Of a stretch of DNA of 64,000 bases, positions 8,033 through 16,409 are shown in pieces (within the stretch, counting starts at the first letter, position 1; every line of letters starts with the position of its first letter). The notes beneath the pieces are model-generated. The model ran no database searches and had not been told where the DNA came from. It was given only the letters and a program-made list of their open reading frames with translations. The stretch covers positions 1 through 64,000 of the forward strand of contig NZ_JAIMJA010000018.1 of NCBI RefSeq assembly GCF_021295315.1, read 5' to 3'. The DNA is from Motilimonas cestriensis. Its GTDB lineage: Bacteria > Pseudomonadota > Gammaproteobacteria > Enterobacterales > CBDFNC01. The translations under genes and the position numbers were made by a program.

Positions 8033-9482
8033 TTGGCAACAACATTTTATTCAAGTTGGTGAAAACGGTAGCGATAACTACCGCCGTGCTATGACCAACA
8101 GCGTTAACGAAATTGTTAACGTATTTGAGTCAGCGGATAAGCCTTATTCCGCCATGGATGCCACGACATTACAACGTGCTATTTATGATTTGCGTCTCGA
8201 GCAAGGCAGTGTTTCACCATTAAGCCAAGTGATCAGCGAAACCGCTGAACTGGTCGCGCGCAACGCCATTATTGTGCAACACCCTGATTGCATCGCGCAT
8301 TTGCACACGCCGCCACTGATTGCGGGGATCACGGCCGAGAACTTTATTGCCGCGCAAAACCAATCGATGGACTCGTGGGATCAATCAGCGTCAGCAACGT
8401 ATGTTGAGCAATACATAACAGATTGGTTATGTAAGCAATTTGGCTTTGATGAGCACAGCGACGGCGTATTCACCAGCGGTGGTACGCAAAGTAATATCAT
8501 GGCGCTATTAATGGCGCGTGACTGGGTTGCCGATGTGATGACCGGTCACAACATTCAAAAAGAAGGTTTACCTGAATACGCACCTAAATTGCGTATTCTT
8601 TGTTCTACCAAGAGCCACTTCACCGTTAAAAAAGCCGCATCCATTATGGGCCTAGGTGAGAAAGCAGTCGTGTGCGTACCAACGCATCAAGACGGCACGC
8701 TTATTTTAGCAGCCCTTGAAGAAACGTTAGCGCAACTAAAAGAGGCGGAATTAATTCCGTTTGTCGTAGTAGGCACTGCAGGCACAACAGATCATGGCGC
8801 CATTGATGATCTAACGGCGATCAGCAAAATTGCTGAGCAGCATAAAATTTGGTTCCATGTTGACGCAGCTTATGGCGGCGCGGTTATTCTCAGCCAATCT
8901 AAGCACCGTTTAGCAGGCATCGAACTAGCCGACTCGGTAACGGTCGATTTCCATAAATTATGGTTCCAACCCGTTAGCTGTAGTGCGGTGATGCTAAAAA
9001 ATAAGACAAATTTTAAGTACTTATTACATCATGCTGACTATTTAAACCGTGAAAGTGACGATCTACCAAACTTGGTGGACAAAACCATTTCCACCACGCG
9101 CCGCTTTGATGCTCTAAAGGTATTGATGACATTACGCGCAGTGGGCTCAGAAACATTGGGGCAAATGGTTGACCACTTATTAGCACAAACCCAGCAAGTG
9201 GCAGCCATGGTCACCGAGCACAATGAGTTTGAGCTATTAGCACCACCACCACTCTCTACCGTGTTGTTTAGATATGTCGGTGAAAACATCGGCGAGAATG
9301 TTGACGAGTTCAACCGTCAATTACGTGTGCAACTGCTTAAAGCAGGTATTGCGGTTTTAGGGGAAACGACCGTAGATGGCCAAGCGGCTTTAAAGCTAAC
9401 CATTTTAAACCCTTGTTTAACACTGAACAATTTTAGCGAGCTGTTCGAAAAGATCGTGAAATTTGCGAAAGCGCTTAAATAA
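8025..9482 (+). CDS. ddc: L-2,4-diaminobutyrate decarboxylase
   Basis: 485 residues, group-II PLP decarboxylase. It converts L-2,4-diaminobutyrate to 1,3-diaminopropane, the aminopropyl backbone of norspermidine. Signatures: FTSGGTQSNIMALLMARD, FHVDAAYGGAVILS and the PLP lysine in VDFHKLWFQ (about residue 311). The start is taken as GTG 8025, inside the end of dat (8-bp overlap) and preceded by GCGGAG; the frame stays open further upstream into dat, but an ATG there has no ribosome site. The overlap implies translational coupling and equal dosage, mimicking the fused Vibrio enzyme. Confidence 0.88.
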   Translation: MNNWQQHFIQVGENGSDNYRRAMTNSVNEIVNVFESADKPYSAMDATTLQRAIYDLRLEQGSVSPLSQVISETAELVARNAIIVQHPDCIAHLHTPPLIAGITAENFIAAQNQSMDSWDQSASATYVEQYITDWLCKQFGFDEHSDGVFTSGGTQSNIMALLMARDWVADVMTGHNIQKEGLPEYAPKLRILCSTKSHFTVKKAASIMGLGEKAVVCVPTHQDGTLILAALEETLAQLKEAELIPFVVVGTAGTTDHGAIDDLTAISKIAEQHKIWFHVDAAYGGAVILSQSKHRLAGIELADSVTVDFHKLWFQPVSCSAVMLKNKTNFKYLLHHADYLNRESDDLPNLVDKTISTTRRFDALKVLMTLRAVGSETLGQMVDHLLAQTQQVAAMVTEHNEFELLAPPPLSTVLFRYVGENIGENVDEFNRQLRVQLLKAGIAVLGETTVDGQAALKLTILNPCLTLNNFSELFEKIVKFAKALK

Positions 9483-9496
9483 TTTTAGGAAAAAGT

Positions 9497-10717
9497 ATGT
9501 CTATTTTACAAATAGGAGCCGGCGGAGTCGGATGGGTAATTGCGCACAAATGCGCTCAAAATAATGATGTTTTTGGCGATATTACTATCGCCTCACGAAA
9601 TATTGAAAAGTGTGAAAAGATCATTGCATCTATCGCGTTACGTGATAATCAAAAAGACAAAAATGCCGCGATCCGTGTGGCAAAGGTCGATGCTGATGAT
9701 TTAGATGCGCTAGTAGAATTAATTGAAGACGTTAAGCCTAAACTAGTAATTAATGCCGGTCCTCCATGGGTAAATGTTACCATTATGGAAGCCTGTTACC
9801 GCACTAAAACATCCTATTTAGATACCTCTGTTGCGGCTGACTTATGTAGCCCAGGCCAACAAGTGCCAGAGGCATATGATGTGCAATGGGCGTATCGCGA
9901 GCGTTTTAAAGCCGCTGGCATAACTGGTATTTTAGGGGCGGGTTTCGATCCAGGTGTAGTGAGTGTATTTGCCGCTTATGGCCACAAACACCTATTTGAT
10001 GAAATTGATTCTATCGATGTGATGGACGTTAACGCTGGCGACCATGGCCGTAAGTTTGCGACAAACTTCGATCCAGAAACCAACATGCTTGAAATTCAAG
10101 GGGATTCTTTCTACTTTGAAAATGGCGAGTGGCACCAAGTGCCTTGTCATAGCCGCATGTTAGAGTTTGATTTCCCTGTTGTGGGCAAGCAAAAAGTGTA
10201 TTCCATGGCTCACGATGAAGTGCGCTCTATGGCAGAATTCATTCCTGCTAAACGCATTGAATTTTGGATGGGTTTCTCTGATAAATACCTAAACTACTTT
10301 AACGTAATGCGCGATATTGGCTTACTGAGCCCTGATCCGATTAACGTTGATGGTGTTGAGTTGCAGCCATTGCGCGTGTTGAAGGCGCTATTGCCTGATC
10401 CAACCTCTTTAGCACCCGGTTACACTGGAAAAACCTGTATCGGTACTTGGCTACAAGGTAAAAAAGACGGTCAACCACGTAGTGTCTTTATCTACAACAT
10501 CTGTGACCATGAACAAGCCTATAACGAAGTTGAGCACCAAGCTATTTCTTATACTACAGGTGTACCGGCTATCACAGCTGCACTGTTGTTCTTCCAAAAT
10601 AAATGGGCAGAGCCTGGCCTATATAATGTAGAGCAGCTAAATCCAGATGACTTTTTAGAGCTAATGCCGAAAATCGGCTTAAGCTGGGATGTGCAAGAGC
10701 TCACACCTAACGCTTAA
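9497..10717 (+). CDS. Carboxynorspermidine/carboxyspermidine dehydrogenase (saccharopine dehydrogenase family)
   Basis: 406 residues. The N-terminal Rossmann motif IGAGGVGWVIAHKCAQN binds NADPH; NAGPPWVN, and DTSVAADLCSPGQ with GILGAGFDPGVVSVFAAYG, are typical of the CASDH branch of the saccharopine dehydrogenase family. It condenses aspartate semialdehyde with 1,3-diaminopropane (or putrescine) and reduces the Schiff base to carboxynorspermidine (or carboxyspermidine). It starts 14 bp after ddc with TTTTAGGA upstream. The pathway assignment is supported by dat, ddc and nspC on either side. Confidence 0.88.
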   Translation: MSILQIGAGGVGWVIAHKCAQNNDVFGDITIASRNIEKCEKIIASIALRDNQKDKNAAIRVAKVDADDLDALVELIEDVKPKLVINAGPPWVNVTIMEACYRTKTSYLDTSVAADLCSPGQQVPEAYDVQWAYRERFKAAGITGILGAGFDPGVVSVFAAYGHKHLFDEIDSIDVMDVNAGDHGRKFATNFDPETNMLEIQGDSFYFENGEWHQVPCHSRMLEFDFPVVGKQKVYSMAHDEVRSMAEFIPAKRIEFWMGFSDKYLNYFNVMRDIGLLSPDPINVDGVELQPLRVLKALLPDPTSLAPGYTGKTCIGTWLQGKKDGQPRSVFIYNICDHEQAYNEVEHQAISYTTGVPAITAALLFFQNKWAEPGLYNVEQLNPDDFLELMPKIGLSWDVQELTPNA

Positions 10718-10723
10718 TCGAAA

Positions 10724-10748
10724 AGCTCCCAACTGGGGGCTTTTTTTT
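10724..10748 (+). terminator. Terminator-like hairpin between the dehydrogenase gene and nspC
   Basis: AGCTCCC (10724-10730) pairs with GGGGGCT (10735-10741, one G-U) around AACT, followed directly by eight T. It is a canonical intrinsic terminator by shape, yet nspC begins only 24 bp later in the same direction. It may attenuate nspC relative to the upstream genes or be relieved by another fold. Confidence 0.75.
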
Positions 10749-10771
10749 CGCAGATTTTTAAGAGAAATATT

Positions 10772-11902
10772 ATGACTGAATTAGCAACTCCCTACTTCAT
10801 GATCCATGAAGACAAGTTAATCGAAAATCTTGAAAAATGTAAAAAACTAAAAGAGCTCAGCGGCGTTAAACTGGTGCTAGCTTTAAAATGCTTTTCAACG
10901 TGGGGCGTGTTCAACATTATTGAGCCTTACCTTGACGGCACCACCAGTAGTGGTCCTTACGAAGTGATGCTAGGCCATGAAACCTTCGGCAAAGAAACCC
11001 ACGCCTACAGCGTCGGTTACAGTGAACAGGATGTGCTTGATGTTGCTAACAAAAGCGACAAAATTATCTTTAACTCACAGTCACAACTGAATCGTTTTGC
11101 GCACCTTGTACCCGATTCATGTAAAGTGGGCCTGCGCCTTAATCCACAGCGTAGCGCCGCAGGGCAAGACTTAGCCGATCCTGCTCGTCCGTTTTGCCGT
11201 TTGGGAGTGAGAAAGTCGATTTTAGAATCTAACATCGCGGAGAAGATTTCAGGTGTAATGTTTCACATGAACTGTGAGAATAAATCTGTGTCTTCATTTA
11301 GCGCCCTGCTTGACCATATCACAGAAAATTTTTCTGACTTATTGGCCAAACTGGAATGGGTTAGCTTAGGCGGTGGCGTGTTCTTTACCTACCCCGGTTA
11401 TGATCTGGAAGCCTTAGCCGAAAAGCTAAAAGAATTTAGCGAGCTGCACGGCGTGCAACTTTACCTTGAGCCGGGTGAAGCCGTCGTCACTAAAACCACT
11501 GACTTAGTGGTGACCGTGGTTGATATTGTTGAAAACAAAAAACTAACGGCGATTGTTGACAGCGCCACTGAAGCACACCGCTTAGATACGTTAATTTACA
11601 ACGAGCCTGCAACCGTGGCCGAGGCCGATGAAGACGGTGAGCACGCTTATGTGATCGGCTCTTGCTCTTGCCTTGCTGGCGATCAATTTTGTGAAGCGAA
11701 ATTTGCAGTGCCACTTGAGGTTGGCCAACGCTTAACCATCGCCGATAGCGGCGGTTATACCATGGTTAAATTAAACTGGTTTAACGGCATTAAAATGCCA
11801 GCGATTTACTGCCAGCGCAGCAATGGTGAGGTTGAACTACTTAACCAATTTGGCTATGAAGACTTCAAGCGTATGCTATCAATTAACTCAGTTTCTCAGT
11901 AG
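10772..11902 (+). CDS. nspC: Carboxynorspermidine decarboxylase
   Basis: 376 residues, alanine-racemase-fold PLP decarboxylase. It removes CO2 from carboxynorspermidine or carboxyspermidine, giving norspermidine or spermidine, polyamines tied to biofilm formation in Vibrio. Visible: PLP lysine in [12 protein letters not shown] (residue 39), [37 protein letters not shown] and the second-subunit active-site motif [12 protein letters not shown]. Start ATG 10772 follows AAGAGAAAT. It is separated from the preceding gene by a terminator-like hairpin, so it may be partly independently expressed. Confidence 0.92.
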   Translation: MTELATPYFMIHEDKLIENLEKCKKLKELSGVKLVLALKCFSTWGVFNIIEPYLDGTTSSGPYEVMLGHETFGKETHAYSVGYSEQDVLDVANKSDKIIFNSQSQLNRFAHLVPDSCKVGLRLNPQRSAAGQDLADPARPFCRLGVRKSILESNIAEKISGVMFHMNCENKSVSSFSALLDHITENFSDLLAKLEWVSLGGGVFFTYPGYDLEALAEKLKEFSELHGVQLYLEPGEAVVTKTTDLVVTVVDIVENKKLTAIVDSATEAHRLDTLIYNEPATVAEADEDGEHAYVIGSCSCLAGDQFCEAKFAVPLEVGQRLTIADSGGYTMVKLNWFNGIKMPAIYCQRSNGEVELLNQFGYEDFKRMLSINSVSQ

Positions 11903-11920
11903 TTAAAACTAAATAACAAT

Positions 11921-11955
11921 CGGCGGCGATATTCTTGTTCGTCGCCGTTTATGAG
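11921..11955 (+). terminator. Hairpin terminator after nspC
   Basis: CGGCGGCGA (11921-11929) pairs with TCGTCGCCG (11939-11947, one G-U) and is followed by TTTAT. It closes the polyamine operon just before the convergent gene at 11981. Confidence 0.6.
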
Positions 11956-11980
11956 CAAGCCAAAAGCGGATGACCAGTCG

Positions 11981-12514
11981 TTAATGCAAAATGCGCGAAA
12001 CCCGGTGGAAGGTTAATTGCTGTCGCCACTTCCCATTTTGGTCCCCTGCTAAATAGTACCCTTGTTCAATCATGGTTGGCGATACTAGCGCCATAAAGTC
12101 TGCCGTTTTCATTTTTATCATTTCTTGATGATTGCCAGCATTAAAATAGATCCATGGCTGCACTTCAAAACTCACCGCCATAAATACCGGTAAATGAAAT
12201 ATTGAGCCAATAGGTGGAACCGCACCAAACTCACACTGGCTGAAATAAGGCATAAATTCATCCTCGCAGGCCAATAGCACTCGATCGGCACCTAATTCAG
12301 GCGCAAGCTGTTGTAAATCTAGTTTATAGGGAGCAGGAACGACGACCATTGCAAGCTGTTCATCAAGATTAACAATCACAGCCTTGGCCAACTCATAGCC
12401 CGAAACGTGTGCGGATTGTGCGCGATGTTGTGAGGTGTAGGCGGGATCAAATTCACCAATGTAATAGTTAATTTGATTCAATTCGAATAAGGCTTGCAGT
12501 TTTGCTTGGATCAT
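11981..12514 (-). CDS. YbaK/ProX-like aminoacyl-tRNA deacylase domain protein
   Basis: 177 residues. The fold is that of the YbaK/prolyl-tRNA editing domain: SGYELAKAVIVNLDEQLAMVVVPAPYKLDL places the central strands and the conserved lysine of the family, followed by EFGAVPPIGSIFHLPVFMAVSF, the typical G-A-V-P-P-x-G loop. Members hydrolyse mischarged tRNA, but the substrate of this subgroup is unknown; the extra C-terminal ~35 residues are not part of the core fold. It is a single gene convergent with nspC. A second, canonical YbaK is at 22971-23462. Confidence 0.75.
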   Translation of the reverse strand: MIQAKLQALFELNQINYYIGEFDPAYTSQHRAQSAHVSGYELAKAVIVNLDEQLAMVVVPAPYKLDLQQLAPELGADRVLLACEDEFMPYFSQCEFGAVPPIGSIFHLPVFMAVSFEVQPWIYFNAGNHQEMIKMKTADFMALVSPTMIEQGYYLAGDQNGKWRQQLTFHRVSRILH

Positions 12515-12595
12515 AGCCGCTTCCTTTCTACTTCATTATATTGAGTATAGAAGGAAACGGCTTAAGGGCGTATTTAGCCTAATAACTGCGGATCG

Positions 12596-13543
12596 TTATT
12601 GAATAACGATATTAGAGTTAACCACTTGGCTACTGATGCCCTGTCCTAACGCTAAGCCTAATTTCTTAGTAAATGCATCAATCGGCGATGGTTGCACCGT
12701 GTAGTTAATAATATCTTCAGCGTTAATGACATCTCGAGCAACTTGCCCAGGACTGCCAAGGCCATCAATTAGACCAAGCTCAAGTGCTTGCTCACCATTC
12801 CAAATTAAGCCACTGTATAAGCCATCCGCTTCAGTGGCTTTTAAACGATCGCCACGACCATCTTCAACCACTTTAATAAATTGCTGATGGGTTTTGTTTA
12901 ACACCTCTTGCCAGAACACTTTTTCCTCTTCCTTTAAAGGTGAAAACGGGTCTAAGAAAGCCTTGTGCTCGCCCGCCGTAAAGTGGCGACGCTCTACACC
13001 CAATTTTTCCATGGTGTCAGTAAAGCCAAAGCTCGATGCCGTGACACCAATTGACCCCACTAAACTGGCTTTATCAGCATAAATTTCATCTGCGGCAGCA
13101 GCAATATAGTAACCACCGGATGCACCTAGCTCGGAAATGACTGCGTAAAGTTTTTTATTCGGGTAAATGCCGCGTAAACGCTTGATCTCATCATATACGT
13201 AGCCAGCTTGCACGGGACTGCCGCCGGGGCTGTTAATATGCAACATGACCGCTTTGCTGTGCTCATTTTCAAACGCCGCACGCAGTCCGGTGACAATGAC
13301 ATTGGCGTTAGCGTCTTGATCAGCCGCTATCACACCCGTCACCTTAACCAATGCTGTGTGCTCTTTGTCAGCAGAAGGGCCATTATTCAAGCCACCTATA
13401 TTTAAAAACATAAATAAGGCAACAAACAGATAAATAAAAGTAAGTAGTTTAAAAACAATGCCCCAACGCCGCGATTTTTTCTGCTCGCTAAAACTTTCTT
13501 TCATGTATTGCTTGATCCATTGCTGCTCTGGCTCTTGGCTCAC
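12596..13543 (-). CDS. sppA: S49 family signal peptide peptidase, SppA type
   Basis: 315 residues, short (single-domain) form. An N-terminal membrane segment (about 29-49: VFKLLTFIYLFVALFMFLNI) anchors it with the protease domain outside. The S49 motifs are present: HINSPGGSPVQAG, the nucleophile serine in ELGASGGYYIAAAAD, VGSIGV, and the candidate general-base lysine in TAGEHKAFLDPFSP. These enzymes degrade cleaved signal peptides in the inner membrane. The start MSQEPEQQW follows AGGAGTTAAC. It stands alone, diverging from the gene remnants on the right. Confidence 0.88.
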   Translation of the reverse strand: MSQEPEQQWIKQYMKESFSEQKKSRRWGIVFKLLTFIYLFVALFMFLNIGGLNNGPSADKEHTALVKVTGVIAADQDANANVIVTGLRAAFENEHSKAVMLHINSPGGSPVQAGYVYDEIKRLRGIYPNKKLYAVISELGASGGYYIAAAADEIYADKASLVGSIGVTASSFGFTDTMEKLGVERRHFTAGEHKAFLDPFSPLKEEEKVFWQEVLNKTHQQFIKVVEDGRGDRLKATEADGLYSGLIWNGEQALELGLIDGLGSPGQVARDVINAEDIINYTVQPSPIDAFTKKLGLALGQGISSQVVNSNIVIQ

Positions 13544-13765
13544 AGGTTAACTCCTTGATTGGGTGTCAATATTAGTTAGTTGATAAGAATATACAGAGCA
13601 AACAAACAATGATACCTAAACGATATTTTTTTTCGTCTCGATAACCATGTTCAACACAAAAACGCCATACTCAGCTGATTTAATCCACACTTGTTGAGGG
13701 CTGCATCTATACCCAGCACTTTAATCTTTCCATTAATCAAATATTTATATTTAAAGAGACATGTA

Positions 13766-13908
13766 ATGATAAAAGGAAGCTGCTGTTGCGGAACGGTTCA
13801 ATTTGAAATAAGCGAAAAACTGAACTTGATAGGTTTGTTTCCGAGAAACCAAGTTGGGTATCAACTGGTGATAAGGCAAAACAATTTATCGAGCACCCAC
13901 ATGAATAA
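13766..13908 (+). pseudogene. Collapsed GFA-family (glutathione-dependent formaldehyde-activating) gene
   Basis: The 5' end encodes MIKGSCCCGTVQFEISEKL, the N-terminus of GFA-domain proteins with its first zinc cysteines. After about 25 codons the matching frame shifts: the overlapping frame reads VSEKPSWVSTGDKAKQFIEH and stops at TAA 13906, which looks like the C-terminal end of the same family. About 80 internal codons, including the CxxC zinc ligands, are missing. I read this as an internal deletion that left a frameshift. The unshifted frame ends at 13915. Function is lost. Confidence 0.65.
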
Positions 13909-13937
13909 TGAGTAAAAGACTCAACTTAGGAGGCAAT

Positions 13938-14243
13938 ATGTCTACAAACATAATTAAATCTTCAGTGGCTACCGTTCAAGTTGGCGTAGCAAAAGCTGAT
14001 GGCAAACTGTTGTTAACAGATTCAGTCGTTATTTTTGAACCTTACAATCAGCAATTTGGACTTGGCCCCTACCAATTTAAGCGCAATGAAATCACCTCAG
14101 TGACCAAGTGTTTAGGTAAAGGCGGTGGCATATTACCTATCACAACAGACGCGATACGCATTACCTTGGCAAGTGGACAAGTTTACGAATTGATTATTTC
14201 GGATCCCGAGCAATGGATCAATGAACTAAGTGAGGTTGTCTAA
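13938..14243 (+). CDS. Small GRAM/PH-like domain protein
   Basis: 101 residues from ATG 13938, chosen for the strong TAGGAGGCAAT site just upstream. The pattern GKLLLTDSVVIFEPYNQQFGLGPYQFKRNEITSVTK followed by IRITLASGQVYELIISDPEQWINEL is that of a single GRAM/PH-type beta-barrel with a closing helix. Bacterial members are uncharacterised; lipid or protein binding is a fold-based guess. It sits directly after the GFA remnant and may share its promoter. Confidence 0.75.
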   Translation: MSTNIIKSSVATVQVGVAKADGKLLLTDSVVIFEPYNQQFGLGPYQFKRNEITSVTKCLGKGGGILPITTDAIRITLASGQVYELIISDPEQWINELSEVV

Positions 14244-14263
14244 TAAAGTATCAAACAAAAATG

Positions 14264-14292
14264 GCCAAAAAAAGCCGCTGTCATAGCGGCTT
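14264..14292 (-). terminator. Intrinsic terminator for add (minus strand)
   Basis: AAGCCGCT (14272-14279) pairs with AGCGGCTT (14285-14292); on the minus strand the hairpin runs into seven T. It also lies 21 bp after the plus-strand GRAM-like gene and may act both ways. Confidence 0.75.
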
Positions 14293-14315
14293 AGGCAAGA
14301 GTGTAAAACGAAAAC

Positions 14316-15314
14316 TTAGCTCTGCTTAAGGCTGATCAGTGCTTGTTTTTCACTATTAGATAAAAATGCCATTGCTAAGCCATTCTTTTGCAACGTAAAT
14401 ATTTCGCTTTGGCTTAAGCCTATCTCGCTAGCGGCAATCTGATACTCGTGAGCGATATCAATGTTACTGACACCTGGATCATCGGTGTTAAGGCTCACTG
14501 GCACACCAGCGTTAAGGAAAGTTTTAATCGGATGCGTTTTATAATCTGCCACCGTCGAAGTGTGAATGTTGCTGGTTGGACAAGACTCAATACCGATACT
14601 ATTGTTCGCCATAAACGCGAGTAATTTTTCATCATGTATTGCTTTAACGCCATGGCCAATCCGCGTCGCGCCAAGCTCGTTTATGGCCTGCCAAATACTT
14701 TCGCTGCCAGCTGCTTCACCCGCGTGTACAGTGATGGCTAAATCACTTGCACGCACTTTAGCAAAATGTTCATTAAATAATTCACCTGGGAAGCCAAGCT
14801 CATCACCGGCTAAATCCATCGCCACTAAATGCTGTTTACACGCCAATAAAGCGTTTAATTCGTCTAAACACGCTTGTTGACCAAAGGTACGCGACATAAT
14901 ACCTATTAAATTCACTTTGATAGCGTGATCTTTTAAACCTGCTTGAACACCATCAACCACAGCTTCAACCACACCTTGTAGTGGTAACTTATGAGCCATG
15001 GCCATGTAATATGGGCTAAAACGTAATTCGGTATAATCCAGTCCTGAAATAGCCGCATCGGCAACGTTTTCATAAGCAATACGTTTCACTGCGTCTAAAT
15101 CGGCAAGCACTCCCACCATCCAATCCAGTTTAGCTAAAAAAGCCACTAGGCTACTTTCTTTTCCTTGAATTTGAACATAAGGAGCGAGCGTTGCTAGTGA
15201 GTCAGCAGGTAACTTAATATTGTGTTGTTGTGCCAGCTCCCAAATGGTGTTAACACGCACATTACCGTCTAAGTGACGATGTAAATCAACGAGTGGGTAT
15301 TGCTTATTAATCAT
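14316..15314 (-). CDS. add: Adenosine deaminase
   Basis: 332 residues, amidohydrolase fold. It deaminates adenosine or deoxyadenosine to inosine or deoxyinosine. Zinc ligands and catalytic residues are visible: DLHRHLDGN (HxH), VHAGEAAG (His and Glu), [10 protein letters not shown] and [11 protein letters not shown] (Asp pair). Length and motif spacing are those of bacterial Add. The gene stands between its terminator and the Tsx-like porin, fitting a nucleoside-salvage neighbourhood whose other genes lie at 18-23 kb. Confidence 0.93.
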   Translation of the reverse strand: MINKQYPLVDLHRHLDGNVRVNTIWELAQQHNIKLPADSLATLAPYVQIQGKESSLVAFLAKLDWMVGVLADLDAVKRIAYENVADAAISGLDYTELRFSPYYMAMAHKLPLQGVVEAVVDGVQAGLKDHAIKVNLIGIMSRTFGQQACLDELNALLACKQHLVAMDLAGDELGFPGELFNEHFAKVRASDLAITVHAGEAAGSESIWQAINELGATRIGHGVKAIHDEKLLAFMANNSIGIESCPTSNIHTSTVADYKTHPIKTFLNAGVPVSLNTDDPGVSNIDIAHEYQIAASEIGLSQSEIFTLQKNGLAMAFLSNSEKQALISLKQS

Positions 15315-15399
15315 TTTTTGCAGTCCAGATTAGGGTTATCGTGGAGTATAAAAAAGTCAGGACTAAGCCTGACTTTCATTAATTAATGGCAAGCATTAA

Positions 15400-16143
15400 T
15401 TAGAAGTTGTAACGCATAGAGTAGATCACGGCGTTTAGGTTGTCAGCACTGCCTAGCTTTTTATCAGCGTAGCGGTATTGAACACCCGCTGTGATGTTGT
15501 CTGTTGCATTCCACCAGAAGCCAAGTGCACCGTTCATTGATGTGCCTTTTTCTTCGCCAGAAGCAGCAATGTATGCATCTTTGCGGCTAAATTCCATCTC
15601 GTGCCAGTTAGACACCCAGAAGTTTTGGTCAAATGCAGTGAAGTTGTAAACTGCTGCCCAACCTGCCATGCCGCCGTTCAAACCAGAGAAACCGGTGGTC
15701 CAAGAAGGGTTAGTAATGGTGTAATGGCTACCAATGAATGGCGCAACAAACCAACCGTCACCTTCAAAGCGGTATTGACCACCTAGTACCGTGTTGCTAG
15801 AAGAGAAGCCGCTAGAGTCTGTTGCATAATGTTGTGCGTAAGCGCGAAAGCCTGATTCGCCAAGCTTGTATGCCGCTGTACCTTTGTACGCAGTACGTAG
15901 GTCACTTGAATCTTCTTGGACGTTTTCAACGTCGAAGAAACCGTATAATTCACCCCAAGAGAATCCTGCGCCGCCCTCAAGCTCTAGGTAAACGAAGTCT
16001 TTGTGATGTGCAGCGCGATCTACACTGCCTTTCGACCAATCTAGTGCGTTAACACTTACGTTACCAAAACCGTATAAATATTCTGCACTGGCAGGTGCAC
16101 TTAGGCTCATAGTGATAGCTGCTGCAATAGCGATTTTTTTCAT
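15400..16143 (-). CDS. Tsx-like nucleoside-specific outer membrane channel
   Basis: 247 residues. The start at 16143 gives a clean signal peptide (KKIAIAAAITMSLSAPASA, cleaved before EYLYGFGN); the frame extends further upstream but without a signal or ribosome site. The mature chain is an alternating beta-barrel ending in aromatic F (YSMRYNF), and follows the Tsx/OmpK plan (LELEGGAGFSWGELYGFFDVEN, GGQYRFEGDGWFVAPFIG, ITAGVQYRYADKK). Tsx passes nucleosides across the outer membrane, which fits add, deoD and nupC nearby. It has its own promoter region on the right. Confidence 0.85.
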   Translation of the reverse strand: MKKIAIAAAITMSLSAPASAEYLYGFGNVSVNALDWSKGSVDRAAHHKDFVYLELEGGAGFSWGELYGFFDVENVQEDSSDLRTAYKGTAAYKLGESGFRAYAQHYATDSSGFSSSNTVLGGQYRFEGDGWFVAPFIGSHYTITNPSWTTGFSGLNGGMAGWAAVYNFTAFDQNFWVSNWHEMEFSRKDAYIAASGEEKGTSMNGALGFWWNATDNITAGVQYRYADKKLGSADNLNAVIYSMRYNF

Positions 16144-16409
16144 TTTAATATCCCTGTCTTCTTGCTCACGGTAATTAGATTGCAATGTTTTTGTGTTGAA
16201 GATTGCGTTAATCTGGTGGCCGATTTTAAAGACAGTCAATCAAATAAAGCAGCGCGAAATCACACTTTCAGTGCTTTTTCACATCTGTTTTTGCAGTATT
16301 AACCTCACGTGTTTATTAATCAAATAATCATAAAACACCAAAATATTATTATTTTCAGCGCTAATTGTTTGTTTAGTAAACCATTAGTAGTGAATATAAT
16401 AACCCTAAT
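16144..16409. promoter_or_regulatory. Promoter region of the Tsx-like gene; no gene seen
   Basis: AT-rich spacer between the porin gene and the 16410-17792 gene. On the minus strand it carries GATGTGAAAAAGCACTGAAA and AGTGTGATTTC around 16256-16290, TGTGA half-sites of the sort bound by CRP, which regulates Tsx in enterics. Neither is a full palindrome, so the assignment is weak. Confidence 0.3.
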
